64,000 nucleotides of DNA from Pseudoxanthomonas sp. PXM02 (GCF_014851805.1 NZ_JACVAK010000004.1:124001-188000), one strand, 5' to 3'. Shown: positions 31,413 through 41,800, counted from the first letter of the stretch. Made by a program: numbers and translations. The notes: generated by a model from the letters alone, not told the origin.

Positions 31413-31754
31413 TCAGGCGGCCTGGGAGCCCAGGGCCTTGTCGATCATCTGGGTCAGCTGACCCTTGCCGACGGCGCCGATCTGGGTAGCCTGGATCTGG
31501 CCGTCCTTGAACAGCAGCAGCATCGGGATGGAGCGCACGTGGTACTTGATGGCGGTGGCGCGGTTCTCGTCCACGTTGACCTTGGCGACCTTCAGCTTGC
31601 CACCGTAGGTTTCGGCCAGCTCGTCGAGGACCGGCGAAATCATCTTGCACGGGCCGCACCATTCGGCCCAGAAGTCCACCAGCACCGGCTCGCCGGACTG
31701 CAGCACGGCAGCATCGAAATCGGCATCGCCGACGTGGGTCACTTTGTCGCTCAC
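31413..31754 (-). CDS. trxA: Thioredoxin 1
   Basis: 113 aa. Canonical fold and active site: [20 protein letters not shown] (CGPC), [20 protein letters not shown] with the cis-proline, and [14 protein letters not shown]. Cytoplasmic protein disulfide reductase and electron donor to reductive enzymes. A GGAGAT ribosome site is 7-12 nt upstream of the start. It is divergent from rhlB by 226 bp and precedes rho; this trio is conserved in gammaproteobacteria. Confidence 0.97.
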   Translation of the reverse strand: MSDKVTHVGDADFDAAVLQSGEPVLVDFWAEWCGPCKMISPVLDELAETYGGKLKVAKVNVDENRATAIKYHVRSIPMLLLFKDGQIQATQIGAVGKGQLTQMIDKALGSQAA

Positions 31755-31980
31755 GGGGATCTCCTGCGGGGTCCGCGGGCGGGCGCGGACGGGTTCGGGC
31801 CGGGACGGCCACCACTATTGGGGTAAACTGGGGCGTTCCGCGACCTTATTCAAGGGTTCCCAGGTGGTCGCGCAACCCGGCACAGGGGGCGCAGTGTGCG
31901 ACGCCGGTCAGGCCGTTGCAAGCACACCCACCGCATTCATAAGAGACGCGCGCGGAACACAGCGACGCAAAGAAGAAGGC

Positions 31981-33669
31981 ATGAGCGACAAACCGTTAAC
32001 CGACATCACTTTCTCCTCGTTCGACCTGCATCCGGCGTTGCTCGCCGGCCTGGAAGGCGCAGGGTTCTCCCGTTGCACGCCGATCCAGGCGATGACGCTG
32101 CCGGTCGCCTTGGCGGGCGGCGACGTCGCTGGCCAGGCGCAGACCGGTACCGGCAAGACGCTGGCGTTCCTGGTCGCGGTGATGAACCGCCTGTTGAGCC
32201 GCCCCGCGTTGGCCGAACGCAAGCCCGAGGATCCGCGCGCGCTGATCCTGGCGCCTACCCGCGAGCTCGCCATCCAGATCCACAAGGATGCGGTGAAGTT
32301 CGGCGCCGACCTCGGCCTGCGCTTCGCGCTGGTCTACGGTGGCGTGGATTACGACAAGCAGCGCGAACTGTTGCAGAAGGGCGTGGACGTCATCATCGCC
32401 ACGCCGGGCCGTCTGATCGACTACGTCAAGCAGCACAAGGTGGTCAGCCTGCACGCCTGCGAGATGTGCGTGCTGGACGAAGCCGACCGCATGTTCGACC
32501 TCGGCTTCATCAAGGACATCCGCTTCCTGCTGCGCCGCATGCCCGAGCGCACCACGCGGCAGACGCTGCTGTTCTCGGCCACGCTGTCGCACCGCGTGCT
32601 GGAGCTGGCGTACGAGCATATGAACGAGCCGGAGAAGCTCGTCGTCGAGACCGAGTTCATCACCGCGGCCAAGGTGCGGCAGAAGCTGTACTACCCGGCC
32701 GATGAAGAAAAGATCCCGCTGCTGATCGGCCTGCTGTCGCGCAGCGAAGGCGCGCGCACGATGGTGTTCGTCAACACCAAGGCGTTCGTCGAGCGCGTTG
32801 CGCGTGCACTTGAGCGCGCCGGCTACCGTGTCGGCGTTCTGTCCGGCGACGTGCCGCAGAAGAAGCGCGAGTCATTGCTGAAGCGCTTCCAGGCGGGCCA
32901 GCTGGAACTGCTGGTGGCCACCGATGTCGCCGCGCGCGGCCTGCACATCGACGGCGTGTCGCACGTGTTCAATTACGATCTGCCGTTCGATGCCGAAGAC
33001 TACGTGCACCGCATCGGCCGCACCGCGCGCCTTGGTGCCGAGGGCGATGCGATCAGCTTCGCCTGCGAGCGGTATGCGATGTCGCTGCCCGATATCGAGG
33101 CGTACATCGAGCAGAAGATCCCGTCCGAGCCGGTCACCGCGGAGCTGCTGACCGCGTTGCCGCGTCCGGAGCGTCCGAAGCCGGTCGCCGGCGAGGGCGA
33201 AGAGGAAGAAGAAAGCGTCAGCCAGATCTTCCGCGAAGCGCGCGAGCAGAAAGCCGCCGACGAAGAGCGTCGTGGCGGTGGCCGCAAGCCGGGTGGTGCC
33301 GGCGGAGCCGGTCGTCGCGACGGTGGCCGCCGTGAGGGTGGTCGCCGCGAAGGACCGCGCTCGGCCGATGGCAAGCCGCGTCCGCCGCGCGCACCGCGTC
33401 CGGAAGGCGAAGCGGCCAAGCCGCAGGCGCCTCGCCCCGCGAACGAAGAAGCGCGCGCTGGTGTCGCTGCCTTGCCGGAAGGCGAGCGCAAGCCGCGCAA
33501 GCGTCGCCGTCGCCGTCATGGTCGTCCGCTGGAAGGTGCCGAAGGCGTCGTGGCGAATGCCGCACCGGTTGCCGCGAAACCCGCGACCGCGCCCAAGCCC
33601 GCCGACGACAGTGCCGGCTTCCTGACCCGGCTGGGCCGCAAGATCCGCTCGCTGGTGTCCGGCGGCTGA
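31981..33669 (+). CDS. rhlB: DEAD-box RNA helicase RhlB
   Basis: 562 aa from ATG 31981 ([20 protein letters not shown]) with an AAGAAGAAGG site just upstream; in-frame ATGs further upstream lie in antisense trxA. Motifs: Q motif with F17 and [13 protein letters not shown], Ia PTRELA, Ib [40 protein letters not shown]. Residues about 400-562 are a long Glu/Arg/Gly-rich tail ([20 protein letters not shown]) ending in [12 protein letters not shown], much longer than in Escherichia coli. In that organism RhlB is the degradosome helicase; the tail probably binds RNA. Confidence 0.93.
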   Translation: MSDKPLTDITFSSFDLHPALLAGLEGAGFSRCTPIQAMTLPVALAGGDVAGQAQTGTGKTLAFLVAVMNRLLSRPALAERKPEDPRALILAPTRELAIQIHKDAVKFGADLGLRFALVYGGVDYDKQRELLQKGVDVIIATPGRLIDYVKQHKVVSLHACEMCVLDEADRMFDLGFIKDIRFLLRRMPERTTRQTLLFSATLSHRVLELAYEHMNEPEKLVVETEFITAAKVRQKLYYPADEEKIPLLIGLLSRSEGARTMVFVNTKAFVERVARALERAGYRVGVLSGDVPQKKRESLLKRFQAGQLELLVATDVAARGLHIDGVSHVFNYDLPFDAEDYVHRIGRTARLGAEGDAISFACERYAMSLPDIEAYIEQKIPSEPVTAELLTALPRPERPKPVAGEGEEEEESVSQIFREAREQKAADEERRGGGRKPGGAGGAGRRDGGRREGGRREGPRSADGKPRPPRAPRPEGEAAKPQAPRPANEEARAGVAALPEGERKPRKRRRRRHGRPLEGAEGVVANAAPVAAKPATAPKPADDSAGFLTRLGRKIRSLVSGG

Positions 33670-33694
33670 GCCACGGCATCGCGTGCATGAGGAG

Positions 33695-33721
33695 AAGCCG
33701 GGCATGTCCCGGCTTTTTCTT
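33695..33721 (+). terminator. Intrinsic terminator after rhlB
   Basis: AGCCGGG (33696-33702), loop CATGT, CCCGGCT (33708-33714), then TTTTCTTTT. Confidence 0.88.
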
Positions 33722-33758
33722 TTCCTCGACGGCATCGCCAGTGTCTCGACCGGTCCGG

Positions 33759-33764
33759 CATAAT
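33759..33764 (+). promoter_or_regulatory. -10 element before ftsE
   Basis: CATAAT ends 8 nt before the ftsE ATG with no Shine-Dalgarno between; a leaderless or near-leaderless ftsEX transcript is likely. No clear -35 box. Confidence 0.35.
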
Positions 33765-33772
33765 CGACGCAC

Positions 33773-34459
33773 ATGAGCGTCCTTCGATTCGAAAACGTCA
33801 GCAAGCAGTACCCCGGCGGCCATGCGGCGCTGGAGGACGTCAGCTTCGAGGTGGCGGAGGGCGAGATGCTGTTCGTCACCGGGCACTCGGGTGCCGGCAA
33901 GAGCACGCTGCTCAAGCTGATCCACCTGAGCGAGCGACCCAGCCGTGGTGCGGTGGTCTTCGGCGGCAGGAACCTGTTGAAGGTGCGCGGCGGCCGCATT
34001 CCGCTGCATCGTCGCGAGGTCGGCGCGGTCTACCAGGACCATCGCCTGCTGACCGAGCGCACGGTGATGGAGAACGTCTCGCTACCGCTGATCCTGCGCG
34101 GCGACCGTCGTGGCGACATCGGCAAGCGTGTGCGCGAAGTGTTGGCGCGGCTGGGCCTGGGCCATCGCGAGAACGCATTGCCCACGCAGCTGTCGGCCGG
34201 CGAGCAGCAGCGTGTCGGTATCGCGCGCGCGATCGTCGCCGAGCCGCGCCTGCTGGTGGCCGACGAACCGACCGGCAATCTCGATCCGACGCTGGCGGCG
34301 GAGATCATGTCGCTGTTCGCCTCCATGCCGGAGCGCGGCACCAGCGTGCTGGTCGTCAGCCACGACCTGTCATTGCTGAAGCGCATGAAGAAGCGCGTGC
34401 TGATCCTGGACCACGGCAAGCTGGTCGACGACATTTCCCCGGCGGACCTGGCCGAATGA
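33773..34459 (+). CDS. ftsE: Cell-division ABC ATPase FtsE
   Basis: 228 aa. MSVLRFENVSKQYPGGHAAL start, Walker A GHSGAGKSTLLKL, Q-loop with VYQDHRLL, signature LSAGEQQRVGIARAIV (SAGEQ rather than SGGEQ), Walker B LLVADEPTGNLD and the H-loop in VVSHDLSLL. With FtsX it forms the septal complex that activates peptidoglycan hydrolases. Its stop overlaps the ftsX start by 4 nt (ATGA). Confidence 0.96.
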   Translation: MSVLRFENVSKQYPGGHAALEDVSFEVAEGEMLFVTGHSGAGKSTLLKLIHLSERPSRGAVVFGGRNLLKVRGGRIPLHRREVGAVYQDHRLLTERTVMENVSLPLILRGDRRGDIGKRVREVLARLGLGHRENALPTQLSAGEQQRVGIARAIVAEPRLLVADEPTGNLDPTLAAEIMSLFASMPERGTSVLVVSHDLSLLKRMKKRVLILDHGKLVDDISPADLAE

Positions 34460-35400
34460 GCGACGCGAAGAACAGTCGCGCGCAGGCGCGCTCCGGATTC
34501 GGCATCTGGCTGGACCAGCACCTCTACAGTTTCGTCGCCAGCCTGGGTCGTACCGTGCGTCGCCCGTGGGCCACGTTGCTGACGATCGGCGTGATGGCGG
34601 TGGCGTTCGTATTGCCGCTCGGCCTGTGGCTGGCGCTGCAGAACGTCGGGCAGTTCGCTGGTGACGTGCAGCAGTCCCGCGAGATCGATCTGTTCCTCAA
34701 GACCGAGACCTCCGTGGCGCGTGCGCAGGCGCTGGCGGAAGTACTGCGCGGCCGCGACGACGTCGCCCGCGTCGAGCTGCGCACGCCCGAGCAGGGCCTG
34801 GCGGAGTTCCGCGAGCGCAGCGGCCTGGCGGGTTCGCTGGACCTGCTGGATGGCAATCCGTTGCCCAGCCTGCTGGTGGTGGTGCCCGAGGGTGACGAGG
34901 CACGGCTGGTCGCCGCGCTGGAGGCGTTGCCCGAGACCGACCTGCTGCAGCACGATGCCGCCTGGCGCGAGCGCCTCGCGGGCTGGATGGGCTTCGGCAA
35001 GCGACTGGTCTGGGTGCTCGCGGCGTTGTTCGGCCTGGGCGCACTGCTGGTGGTCGGCAACACCGTGCGCCTGGACATCCAGTCGCGGCGCGAGGAAATC
35101 GGCGTGCTGCAGCTGCTGGGCGCGAGCGATGGCTTCATCCGTCGGCCCTTCGTCTACCTGGGGGCCTGGTACGGCCTGGCGGCGGGTGCGCTGGCGCTCG
35201 GTTTGCTGACGCTGGCGGCCCTTGCCTTGCGCGAGCCGCTGGCCGCGCTGGCACGCAGCTATGGCAGCCCGTTCGTGCTCGTCGGGCTGGATCCGGTGGC
35301 GGCCACGGCCGTCGTCGTAGCGGCCACGATCATCGGTTGGCTCGGGGCGTGGCTGGTGACCGGCCACTTCTTGCGGCAGACTCGCCCGACTGAAACCTGA
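34456..35400 (+). CDS. ftsX: Cell-division permease-like protein FtsX
   Basis: 314 aa with four membrane spans: ATLLTIGVMAVAFVLPLGLW near residues 35-54, then a periplasmic domain (QSREIDLFLKTETSVARAQA), LVWVLAALFGLGALLVVGNT, GAWYGLAAGALALGLLTLAA and VVVAATIIGWLGAWLVTGHF. The NxVRLDIQSRREEIGVLQLLGAS segment is the family hallmark. It transmits FtsE ATPase cycles to periplasmic amidase activators. rpoH, which often follows ftsX, is not here. Confidence 0.95.
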   Translation: MSDAKNSRAQARSGFGIWLDQHLYSFVASLGRTVRRPWATLLTIGVMAVAFVLPLGLWLALQNVGQFAGDVQQSREIDLFLKTETSVARAQALAEVLRGRDDVARVELRTPEQGLAEFRERSGLAGSLDLLDGNPLPSLLVVVPEGDEARLVAALEALPETDLLQHDAAWRERLAGWMGFGKRLVWVLAALFGLGALLVVGNTVRLDIQSRREEIGVLQLLGASDGFIRRPFVYLGAWYGLAAGALALGLLTLAALALREPLAALARSYGSPFVLVGLDPVAATAVVVAATIIGWLGAWLVTGHFLRQTRPTET

Positions 35401-35415
35401 ACCTTCCGCACCTTC

Positions 35416-36255
35416 ATGGCCCAAGAGCTCCGGCATCTGATCAGCGACGCACCCCGCGTGATGGTGGTGGACGGGTCGAAGCTGGTCCGCAAGTTGATCG
35501 CCGACGTGCTGCAGCGCGAGCTGCCGGGCGTCGAGGTGATCGGCTGCGCCAGCATCGCCGAGGCGCGCGAGGCGCTGGCGAGCGGCGAGGTGCATCTGGT
35601 GACCACCGCGCTGGCGTTGCCCGATGGCGACGGCATGGAGATCGCGCGCAGTGTGCGCGAAGCGGCCGGGCAGGCGTACGTGCCGGTCATCGTCGTTTCC
35701 GGCGATGCGCAGCAGCACCTGGAAGAGCGCCGCTTCACCGAGTTCGTCACCGACTATTTCGACAAGGCGCTGGGCCACGAGGCGCTGGCGGCCTTCATCC
35801 GCGGCTACGTGCAGCCCGAGCCGGTGGTCGGCGCGACCATCCTCTACATCGAGGACAGCCGGGTCGTTGCAGAGACCACGCGGCGCATGCTGGAGCGGCA
35901 GTCGCTCAACGTGGTGCACGTGATGAAGGCGGAAGACGCCTTCGCGCTGCTCACCGCCGAATCGCTGGGCCTGTCCACGCACAAGTTCGACCTGGTGCTG
36001 ACCGACGTGATCCTGAAGGGCGAACTGAGCGGGCGCGACATCGTGCAGCGTATCCGCATCGATTTCGCCTACGGCAAGCGCCGCCTGCCCATCCTGGTGA
36101 TGACCGGCGACAGCAACCGCGACAACCAGGCCGAACTGCTGCAGGCGGGCGCCAACGACCTGGTGCTGAAGCCGATCGCCGAACGCCTGCTGGTGACCAA
36201 GGTGCTGTTCCAGTTGCGCCTTGCGCGCATGGACGAATCGCGCAGTCTGGTCTGA
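35416..36255 (+). CDS. Tandem-receiver response regulator, first receiver degenerate
   Basis: 279 aa of two REC domains and no output domain. REC1 (residues 13-135): the acidic pair is reduced to VVDGS and the phosphoacceptor aspartate is replaced by Ala65 ([11 protein letters not shown]), although the Ser and Lys of the switch remain (VVSGD, FDKAL), so it should not be phosphorylated. REC2 (residues 140-275) is complete: YIEDS, D197 in [13 protein letters not shown] and LKP. It likely works as a phosphorelay adaptor or a receiver controlling a partner by binding. It sits 15 nt behind ftsX and 4 nt before ung. Confidence 0.85.
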   Translation: MAQELRHLISDAPRVMVVDGSKLVRKLIADVLQRELPGVEVIGCASIAEAREALASGEVHLVTTALALPDGDGMEIARSVREAAGQAYVPVIVVSGDAQQHLEERRFTEFVTDYFDKALGHEALAAFIRGYVQPEPVVGATILYIEDSRVVAETTRRMLERQSLNVVHVMKAEDAFALLTAESLGLSTHKFDLVLTDVILKGELSGRDIVQRIRIDFAYGKRRLPILVMTGDSNRDNQAELLQAGANDLVLKPIAERLLVTKVLFQLRLARMDESRSLV

Positions 36256-36259
36256 GCGC

Positions 36260-36967
36260 ATGACGGACGACGACCGCGTCAGGCTGGAACCCTCGTGGAA
36301 GGCGCGCATCGGCGATTGGCTGGTGCGGCCCGAGATGCAGGAACTGTCGGCCTTCCTGCGCCAGCGCAAAGCGGCGGGCGCGCGCATCTACCCGCCGGGC
36401 CCGCAGATCTTCGCCGCGTTCGATGCCACGCCGTTCGATGCAGTGAAAGTGGTGATCCTCGGACAGGACCCGTACCACGGGCCTGGACAGGCGCATGGAC
36501 TGTGCTTCTCTGTGCTCCCGGGCGTGCCAGTGCCGCCGTCGCTGGTGAACATCTACAAGGAAATCAACGCCGACCTCGGCATCGCGCCGCCCAACCATGG
36601 GTGCCTGCTGCCGTGGGCACGGCAGGGCGTGCTGCTGCTCAATGCCGTGCTGACGGTAGAGGACGGCCGCGCGGGTGCCCATCAGGGCAAGGGCTGGGAA
36701 GGCTTCACCGACCACGCCATCGAGACGCTGGCTCGCGAGCGCGAGGGGCTGGTGTTCCTGCTGTGGGGCAGCTACGCGCAGGCCAAGGGCAAGGTGATCG
36801 ATACGCGCCGCCATCGCGTGCTGCGTGCGCCGCACCCGTCACCGCTGTCGGCACATCGTGGCTTCCTGGGTTGCGGGCACTTCAGCGCGACCAACCAGTA
36901 CCTCGCGCAGCGCGGGCAGACGCCGATCGACTGGCGACTGCCGCCGCAGGATCAGCTGGTGCTCTGA
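36260..36967 (+). CDS. ung: Uracil-DNA glycosylase, family 1
   Basis: 235 aa from ATG 36260 ([20 protein letters not shown]), 4 nt after the response-regulator stop. Catalytic motif GQDPYHG with Asp/His, uracil pocket [11 protein letters not shown] and [26 protein letters not shown] and the Leu-intercalation loop [11 protein letters not shown]. It removes uracil from DNA. Converges on the DUF2059 gene across repeat copy 2. Confidence 0.96.
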   Translation: MTDDDRVRLEPSWKARIGDWLVRPEMQELSAFLRQRKAAGARIYPPGPQIFAAFDATPFDAVKVVILGQDPYHGPGQAHGLCFSVLPGVPVPPSLVNIYKEINADLGIAPPNHGCLLPWARQGVLLLNAVLTVEDGRAGAHQGKGWEGFTDHAIETLAREREGLVFLLWGSYAQAKGKVIDTRRHRVLRAPHPSPLSAHRGFLGCGHFSATNQYLAQRGQTPIDWRLPPQDQLVL

Positions 36968-36996
36968 GGCGAGCGTGTGCTGTCGTGCAGGTTGGT

Positions 36997-37061
36997 GTGG
37001 GAGCGACGTAAGTCGCGATGATCCACCGGTAAGGCTTCATCGCGACTTACGTCGCTCTCAC
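36997..37061. repeat. Intergenic inverted-repeat element, copy 2
   Basis: Arms 36997-37018 and 37040-37061 (22 nt, one mismatch; core GGAGCGACGTAAGTCGCGA) with a 21-nt loop. The left arm is identical to copy 1 at 18952; loop sequences differ. Both copies sit between convergent genes. Confidence 0.85.
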
Positions 37062-37084
37062 AGCCGAAGATCCTGGATCCGGCC

Positions 37085-37642
37085 TCAGCGCGTACGACGC
37101 CGCTTCTGCGGCGGCGAGACAGGCGGCGGCGGTGTGACCGGGATGTTCTTAATCTCGCCCTGCAGCTCTTCCAGCATCGGCACCATCTTCTGCTGCACGG
37201 CGCTCATGATGTTCTGCATCAGCGCCGGATTCTTGTCGAGCATGCGCTGGCCGGCCGCGCTTTCGTAGAACTTGGTGATCGCGCGCACATCGTCGCGCGT
37301 GTAGGTCTTCTTGTAGACGTCCAGGTAGACCGGCCGCATCTCTTCCCACGACAGCGCCCTGCGCACGATCTCCTGGGTCTTGGCCTGGATGCGGGCGACC
37401 TCGGTCTTCTGCTCCTCGGTCATTTCCTTGCCCGCGAAATGCTTGTCGAACTCCTGCTGCTGCACCGCCTCCATCTGCGGGACCACCCCCGCCAGCAGGC
37501 TCTCGGCGCGCGAGGCCTTCAGCAGGCGGTCGATATCGGCATCGGAGGGTTCGGCGGCGAAGGCCGGCGCGGCAACCGCCAGCGCGACGATGACGAAGAG
37601 GCGGGGGAGCAGGCGGGCCGCGTTCGGCGAAGAGGCGATCAT
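37085..37642 (-). CDS. DUF2059 domain protein, secreted
   Basis: 185 aa from ATG 37642 (an ATG at 37672 would add ten residues). Signal peptide ends VALAVAAPAFAA/EP. The DUF2059 domain is clear: MRPVYLDVYKKTYTRDDVRA followed by ITKFYESAAGQRMLDKNPAL and MQNIMSAVQQKMVPMLEEL. A Pro-rich then basic tail (VTPPPPVSPPQKRRRTR) is unusual for the family. Periplasmic, function unknown. Confidence 0.87.
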   Translation of the reverse strand: MIASSPNAARLLPRLFVIVALAVAAPAFAAEPSDADIDRLLKASRAESLLAGVVPQMEAVQQQEFDKHFAGKEMTEEQKTEVARIQAKTQEIVRRALSWEEMRPVYLDVYKKTYTRDDVRAITKFYESAAGQRMLDKNPALMQNIMSAVQQKMVPMLEELQGEIKNIPVTPPPPVSPPQKRRRTR

Positions 37643-37754
37643 GCGGTGGCGGGCGGACTGGAACGGGGGCACAGGGTGCCTGCCGGGGAGTAAATCTGGT
37701 GTTAACTGGCGCCCATCCTGCGCCAGTACGCTACGAACTGACGTCCATCCTGAC

Positions 37755-37760
37755 TACAAT
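37755..37760 (+). promoter_or_regulatory. -10 element of a probable leaderless arfB transcript
   Basis: TACAAT ends 7 nt before the arfB ATG with no Shine-Dalgarno in between. The upstream 60 bp shows no convincing -35. Confidence 0.4.
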
Positions 37761-37767
37761 CCGCCGC

Positions 37768-38202
37768 ATGGGGAGCACCGCACTCGAGATCACGCCGACG
37801 CTGGCGATTCCGGACGACGAACTGGTCGAGCGCTTCGTGCGTGCGAGCGGGGCCGGCGGCCAGAACGTCAACAAGGTGGCGACCGCGGTGGAGCTTCGCT
37901 TCGACGTGGCCGGTTCGCCGTCGCTGCCGGATGCGCTGCGCGAGCGTCTGCTGACCCGGCGCGACCGTCGCCTGACCGACGAGGGCGTGCTGGTGATCGA
38001 CGCCCAGCGCTTCCGCACGCAGGACCGCAATCGGCAGGATGCGCGCGAGCGGTTGGCGGCCATCATCGCCGCCGCCTTGATCGTGCCGAAGAAGCGCGTC
38101 GCCACCAAACCGTCGCGTGCGGCGAAGGCGCGTCGCCTGGATGCCAAGCGCGAGCGCAGCCAGGTCAAGCGCGGACGTTCGCAGAAGAACACTTGGGAGT
38201 AA
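37768..38202 (+). CDS. arfB: Alternative ribosome-rescue factor B (peptidyl-tRNA hydrolase)
   Basis: 144 aa from ATG 37768. The GGQ motif is in VRASGAGGQNVNKVATAVEL, and the C-terminal basic tail (KKRVATKPSRAAKARRLDAK, then RERSQVKRGRSQKNTWE) is the part that enters the empty mRNA channel. ArfB (YaeJ/ICT1) releases peptides from stalled non-stop ribosomes. Length and layout are standard. Confidence 0.94.
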   Translation: MGSTALEITPTLAIPDDELVERFVRASGAGGQNVNKVATAVELRFDVAGSPSLPDALRERLLTRRDRRLTDEGVLVIDAQRFRTQDRNRQDARERLAAIIAAALIVPKKRVATKPSRAAKARRLDAKRERSQVKRGRSQKNTWE

Positions 38203-38206
38203 CCGT

Positions 38207-38803
38207 TTGAGCCACGACATCGTTCCTGTCATCCCGCCCAACATGCCGCAGGTGCCGCCCAACCGGTTCACCCGCTGGATGGGCCGCACCTTCCTGCGGA
38301 TCTTCGGCTGGAAGATCGTGGGCACGCTGCCGGACCTGCCCAAGCTGGTGATGATCGTCGCGCCGCACTCGTCCAACTGGGACGGCATCTGGGGCATGGC
38401 GGCGAAGATCGCGATGGGCTTCCAGGTACGCGTGCTGGGCAAGGCGCAGCTGTTCTGGTGGCCGCTGTCGCCGCTGCTGCGCAAGCTCGGCGTGGTGCCG
38501 GTGGATCGCAGTTCGCCGCAGGGCACGGTGGAGCAGGCGGTGCGGATGATCCGTACCTCCGAGAAGATGTGGTTCGCGCTGACGCCGGAAGGCACGCGCA
38601 AGCGCGTGGACAAGTGGAAGGGCGGTTTCCTGAAGATCGCCCACCAGGCGCAGGTACCGATCCTGATGGCGTACTTCCATTATCCGGACAAGATCGTCGG
38701 CATTGGTGATGTGTACTACCCGACCGGCGACATGGAGACCGACATGGCGGCGATCCGGGCGTGGTACCGGCCGTGGCAAGGGAAGAATCGCGGGACGGTG
38801 TAG
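38207..38803 (+). CDS. Lysophospholipid acyltransferase-family protein
   Basis: 198 aa with a probable TTG start at 38207, 4 nt after the arfB stop, with GGGAG about 8 nt upstream; the first in-frame ATG (38243) would lose 12 residues. PlsC-family motifs: block I HSSNWD (H-x4-D), VPVDRSSPQGTVEQA and block III LTPEGTRKR. Short, without a clear membrane span beyond IFGWKIVGTLPDLPKLVMIV. Likely transfers acyl groups to a lysophosphatidate-type or other glycerolipid acceptor. The start codon choice is the weak point. Confidence 0.82.
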   Translation: MSHDIVPVIPPNMPQVPPNRFTRWMGRTFLRIFGWKIVGTLPDLPKLVMIVAPHSSNWDGIWGMAAKIAMGFQVRVLGKAQLFWWPLSPLLRKLGVVPVDRSSPQGTVEQAVRMIRTSEKMWFALTPEGTRKRVDKWKGGFLKIAHQAQVPILMAYFHYPDKIVGIGDVYYPTGDMETDMAAIRAWYRPWQGKNRGTV

Positions 38804-38827
38804 ACGCCGATCCGCCTCAACGGCAAA

Positions 38828-38855
38828 GAAAAACCCGCCTTTCGGCGGGTTTTCG
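38828..38855. terminator. Bidirectional intrinsic terminator
   Basis: AACCCGCC (38832-38839), loop TTTC, GGCGGGTT (38844-38851), flanked by AAAGAAA and TTCG. Separates the acyltransferase and the convergent TonB receptor gene. Confidence 0.8.
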
Positions 38856-38878
38856 TTGTAGATGGCGCAGGCAATGAG

Positions 38879-41800
38879 TTACAGCTTCTCGCCACCCAGC
38901 TTCCACGTGACCTGCAGGTAATAACTCCGGCCCATGGAATCGAACCATGACGTGTCGTAGTACGGGTAGTTGGACCACGTTGCGTCGCGTGGCGGCATCT
39001 TGTCCAGCAGGTTGTTGACGGTCAGCGATACCCGCAGGTGATCGGTAACGTCGTAGCGCGCGCCCGCATTGAAGCGCCAGGTCGCTTCGGTCCACGCATC
39101 GTTGGCGTAGTTGGCCACCTTGCCCAGATAGTTGCCGAACAGGCTGGCTCCCCACGCGTTGCGGTCCCAGCTCATGCCCAGGTTGCCTTTGTGGCGGGGC
39201 AGGGTGGTGGCGCTGAAGCTGACGTCCAGCATGTCTTCTTCAGGGTCGCCCGGGTACTGCTGGCGCGTGTGCTCGTCGGCCCAGGTGTAGCTGCCGCTGA
39301 AGCGGAAGTCGCCGGCATTGGCGGTCTGCAGCCGGTAGTTGGCGGTGACGTCGATGCCCGAGGTTTCTTCGTTGGCGATGTTGATCGGGCTGAAGTGCAC
39401 GCTGGTGATGTAGCCGTCGGCATCACGGATCACACGGGCCAGCGCATCCACGCAGGTGGGCGAATTGATGTCGACGCTCGCCCCGCTGTCGGTGACGCCG
39501 AGGCGGCAGTCGGCTTCGGTGCTGCGCAGCAGTTCGCGGTCCTGTGTCTGGACCTGGTTCATCACGCGGATCCGGTAGTAGTCCACCGCCAGATCGAAGT
39601 TGGCAGTCGGCGACCAGACGAAGCCCACCGAGGCCGAACGGCTGGTTTCGACGTCCAGGTCCATGTTGCCGGTATAGACGTCGAACGTGGCGCCATCCCA
39701 GCTGCCATCGTCGTAGCACTCGTCGTTGCTGTAGCCCGGCTCGTCGGTCCGGCACATGTAGTAGTCGGTCGCGTAGCGCGTGCGGTAGTAGTCGTCTCCG
39801 GCGAACAAGTAGTGCATGTCAGGCGCACGGAAGCCGGTGCCATAGGAGCCGCGCACCAGCAGGGTGTCGACCGGGCGCCACTCCAGGCCGGCGCTGTAGG
39901 TGAACTTGCCTGGATTCTTGTTGCCGTAGCTGTAGCGGTCGTAACGACCCGCAAGGCTGGCTTCCAGCGTGGAGGCCACCGGCAGGCGCAGTTCGGCCGC
40001 GGCGCTCCAGCGATTGCGGTCACCGCTGCCGTCGCCGTAACGCGGGCCGTAGTAGGCATCTTCGGTCAACGCCAGCGGGTCAGGGTTGATGCGATACGAC
40101 TGGCGGCCGTACTCGATCGCCGCCGCGAAGCCGGCGTCGCCGGCCGGCATGGAGAACAGGTTGGAGTTGTCCGTGGTGAAGCTGACGTTGTCGTTCTTCG
40201 CCACGGGATGCCAGGTGGACATCGCGGCGATCGAGTCGAACTCGGCAGTCGTCAGCGGCCTGAACAGACGCGACGGATCGGCGTTGTAGATGGCGTAGCC
40301 GTCGTCGTCGTAACCCAGCAGCGGGCCGAGGAACAGTTCGTTGGCCGCCGCCGCGCGGATCCGCGGCATTTCCACGTCGGCCTTGTACTCGGAGTGGTTG
40401 TAGGCCGCTTCCCAGTTCCATGCGTCGCCGAAGGCGCCAGTGAAACCGGTAGTCACCGCCAGCGTCTTCTGGGTGGTGGTGTTCATGCGGTTGCGCAGGC
40501 CGCCGGTCTCCTCCGGCGTGAACTGGCGCGACCAGATCTCGTAGCGCTCCGTGGCGGCGTTGTAGAAGACCTTGTTGCGGTAGTTGTTGGTCGACGCGGG
40601 ATCGTGGAACTCCCAGCCCATGTGGTCGCTGGCCGCGAGATTGCCGTTGGTGCCGGTCAGCAGCTTGACGGTCTGGCGGCCGGCCTGCACGTCGGCGAAC
40701 CAGGACAGGTTGTCGTTGATCCGGTACTCGAACGCGCCGTAGGCCGTGATGCCGCGACGTTCGTTCTGGATGGTGCGGTAGGCGATGGCGCGGTCGCTGC
40801 CGCAGTACGTGCCGTAGTCCGGATCTTCCGCCAGCACCGTGGTGCCTTCGTTCAAGCCGGCCATGCTGGCACAGTCGTCGGTCGGCGACACGTTGAGGTC
40901 GTTGTCCCAGTCGTAGAGCTGCGCTGTCATGCGGGGGAGGCGGCGCTCCTCCGTCGGGGCATCGAAGGTCGAGTCCTGGTTACGCCGTTCGAAACCCCAC
41001 AACGGTCGCTTGTCGAGCAATTCCACACCGACGATGCCACTGAAGTTGCCGCGTTCGAAGCCGGTGGTCAGCGTCAGCTTGTGGGATTCGCCACCACCGC
41101 GTTCGGTATCACCGTAGCGGTAGTCGATGATGGTGCCGTCGGTGGACTTCTTCAGGATGAAGTTGATCACGCCGGCCATCGCGTCGGATCCGTAGACGGC
41201 AGACGCGCTGCCGGTCAGCACTTCCATGCGATCGATCATGCCGAGCGGGATGTTGCCGATGTCGGTGAAGTTGCTGCGTCCGTTCAATGGCAGCGGAAAG
41301 TCGGCGACGCGGCGGCCATTGATCAACACCAGCGTGTGGTTGGGGCCCAGGCCTCGCAGATCGACGGCTTGTGCGCCAGGCGTGGACTGCGCGTTGGTGG
41401 TGTTCTGCTGGCCATAGACACTGCCGCTGTTCTGGCTCAGCGAGCGCAGCACATCGGCGACCGATGTCAGGCCGGCGGCCTGGATCTGCTCGGCGGTCAC
41501 CACGGTGATCGGCGCGGGGCCCTCTATTTCCGCACGTTTGATGCGCGAGCCGGTGACCTGCAGGGTCTCCAACTGGGTTACGGGTTCTTCGGCTTGCGCG
41601 CCGCCGCCGGGAGGCGCCTCCTGAGGCGCGGGACGCGGCGCCGGTGCGCGACGGGGCGCGGTGTCGGCCTGCACGATCAGCACGGCGCCGGAGGCATCGC
41701 GCTTGGCCTGGAAGCCGCTGCCCTGCAGCAGGCGGTCAAGCGCCTGGTCGGTCGAGGTGGCGCCCTGCACTCCCGTGGTGCGTCGGCCCTTCAACTGATC

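Noticed and set aside
38207-38242. TTG start of the acyltransferase as an annotation error, with ATG 38243 as the true start
   Set aside because: TTG is favoured because of the GGGAG site and 4-nt spacing from arfB, but I keep the ATG as an open alternative.
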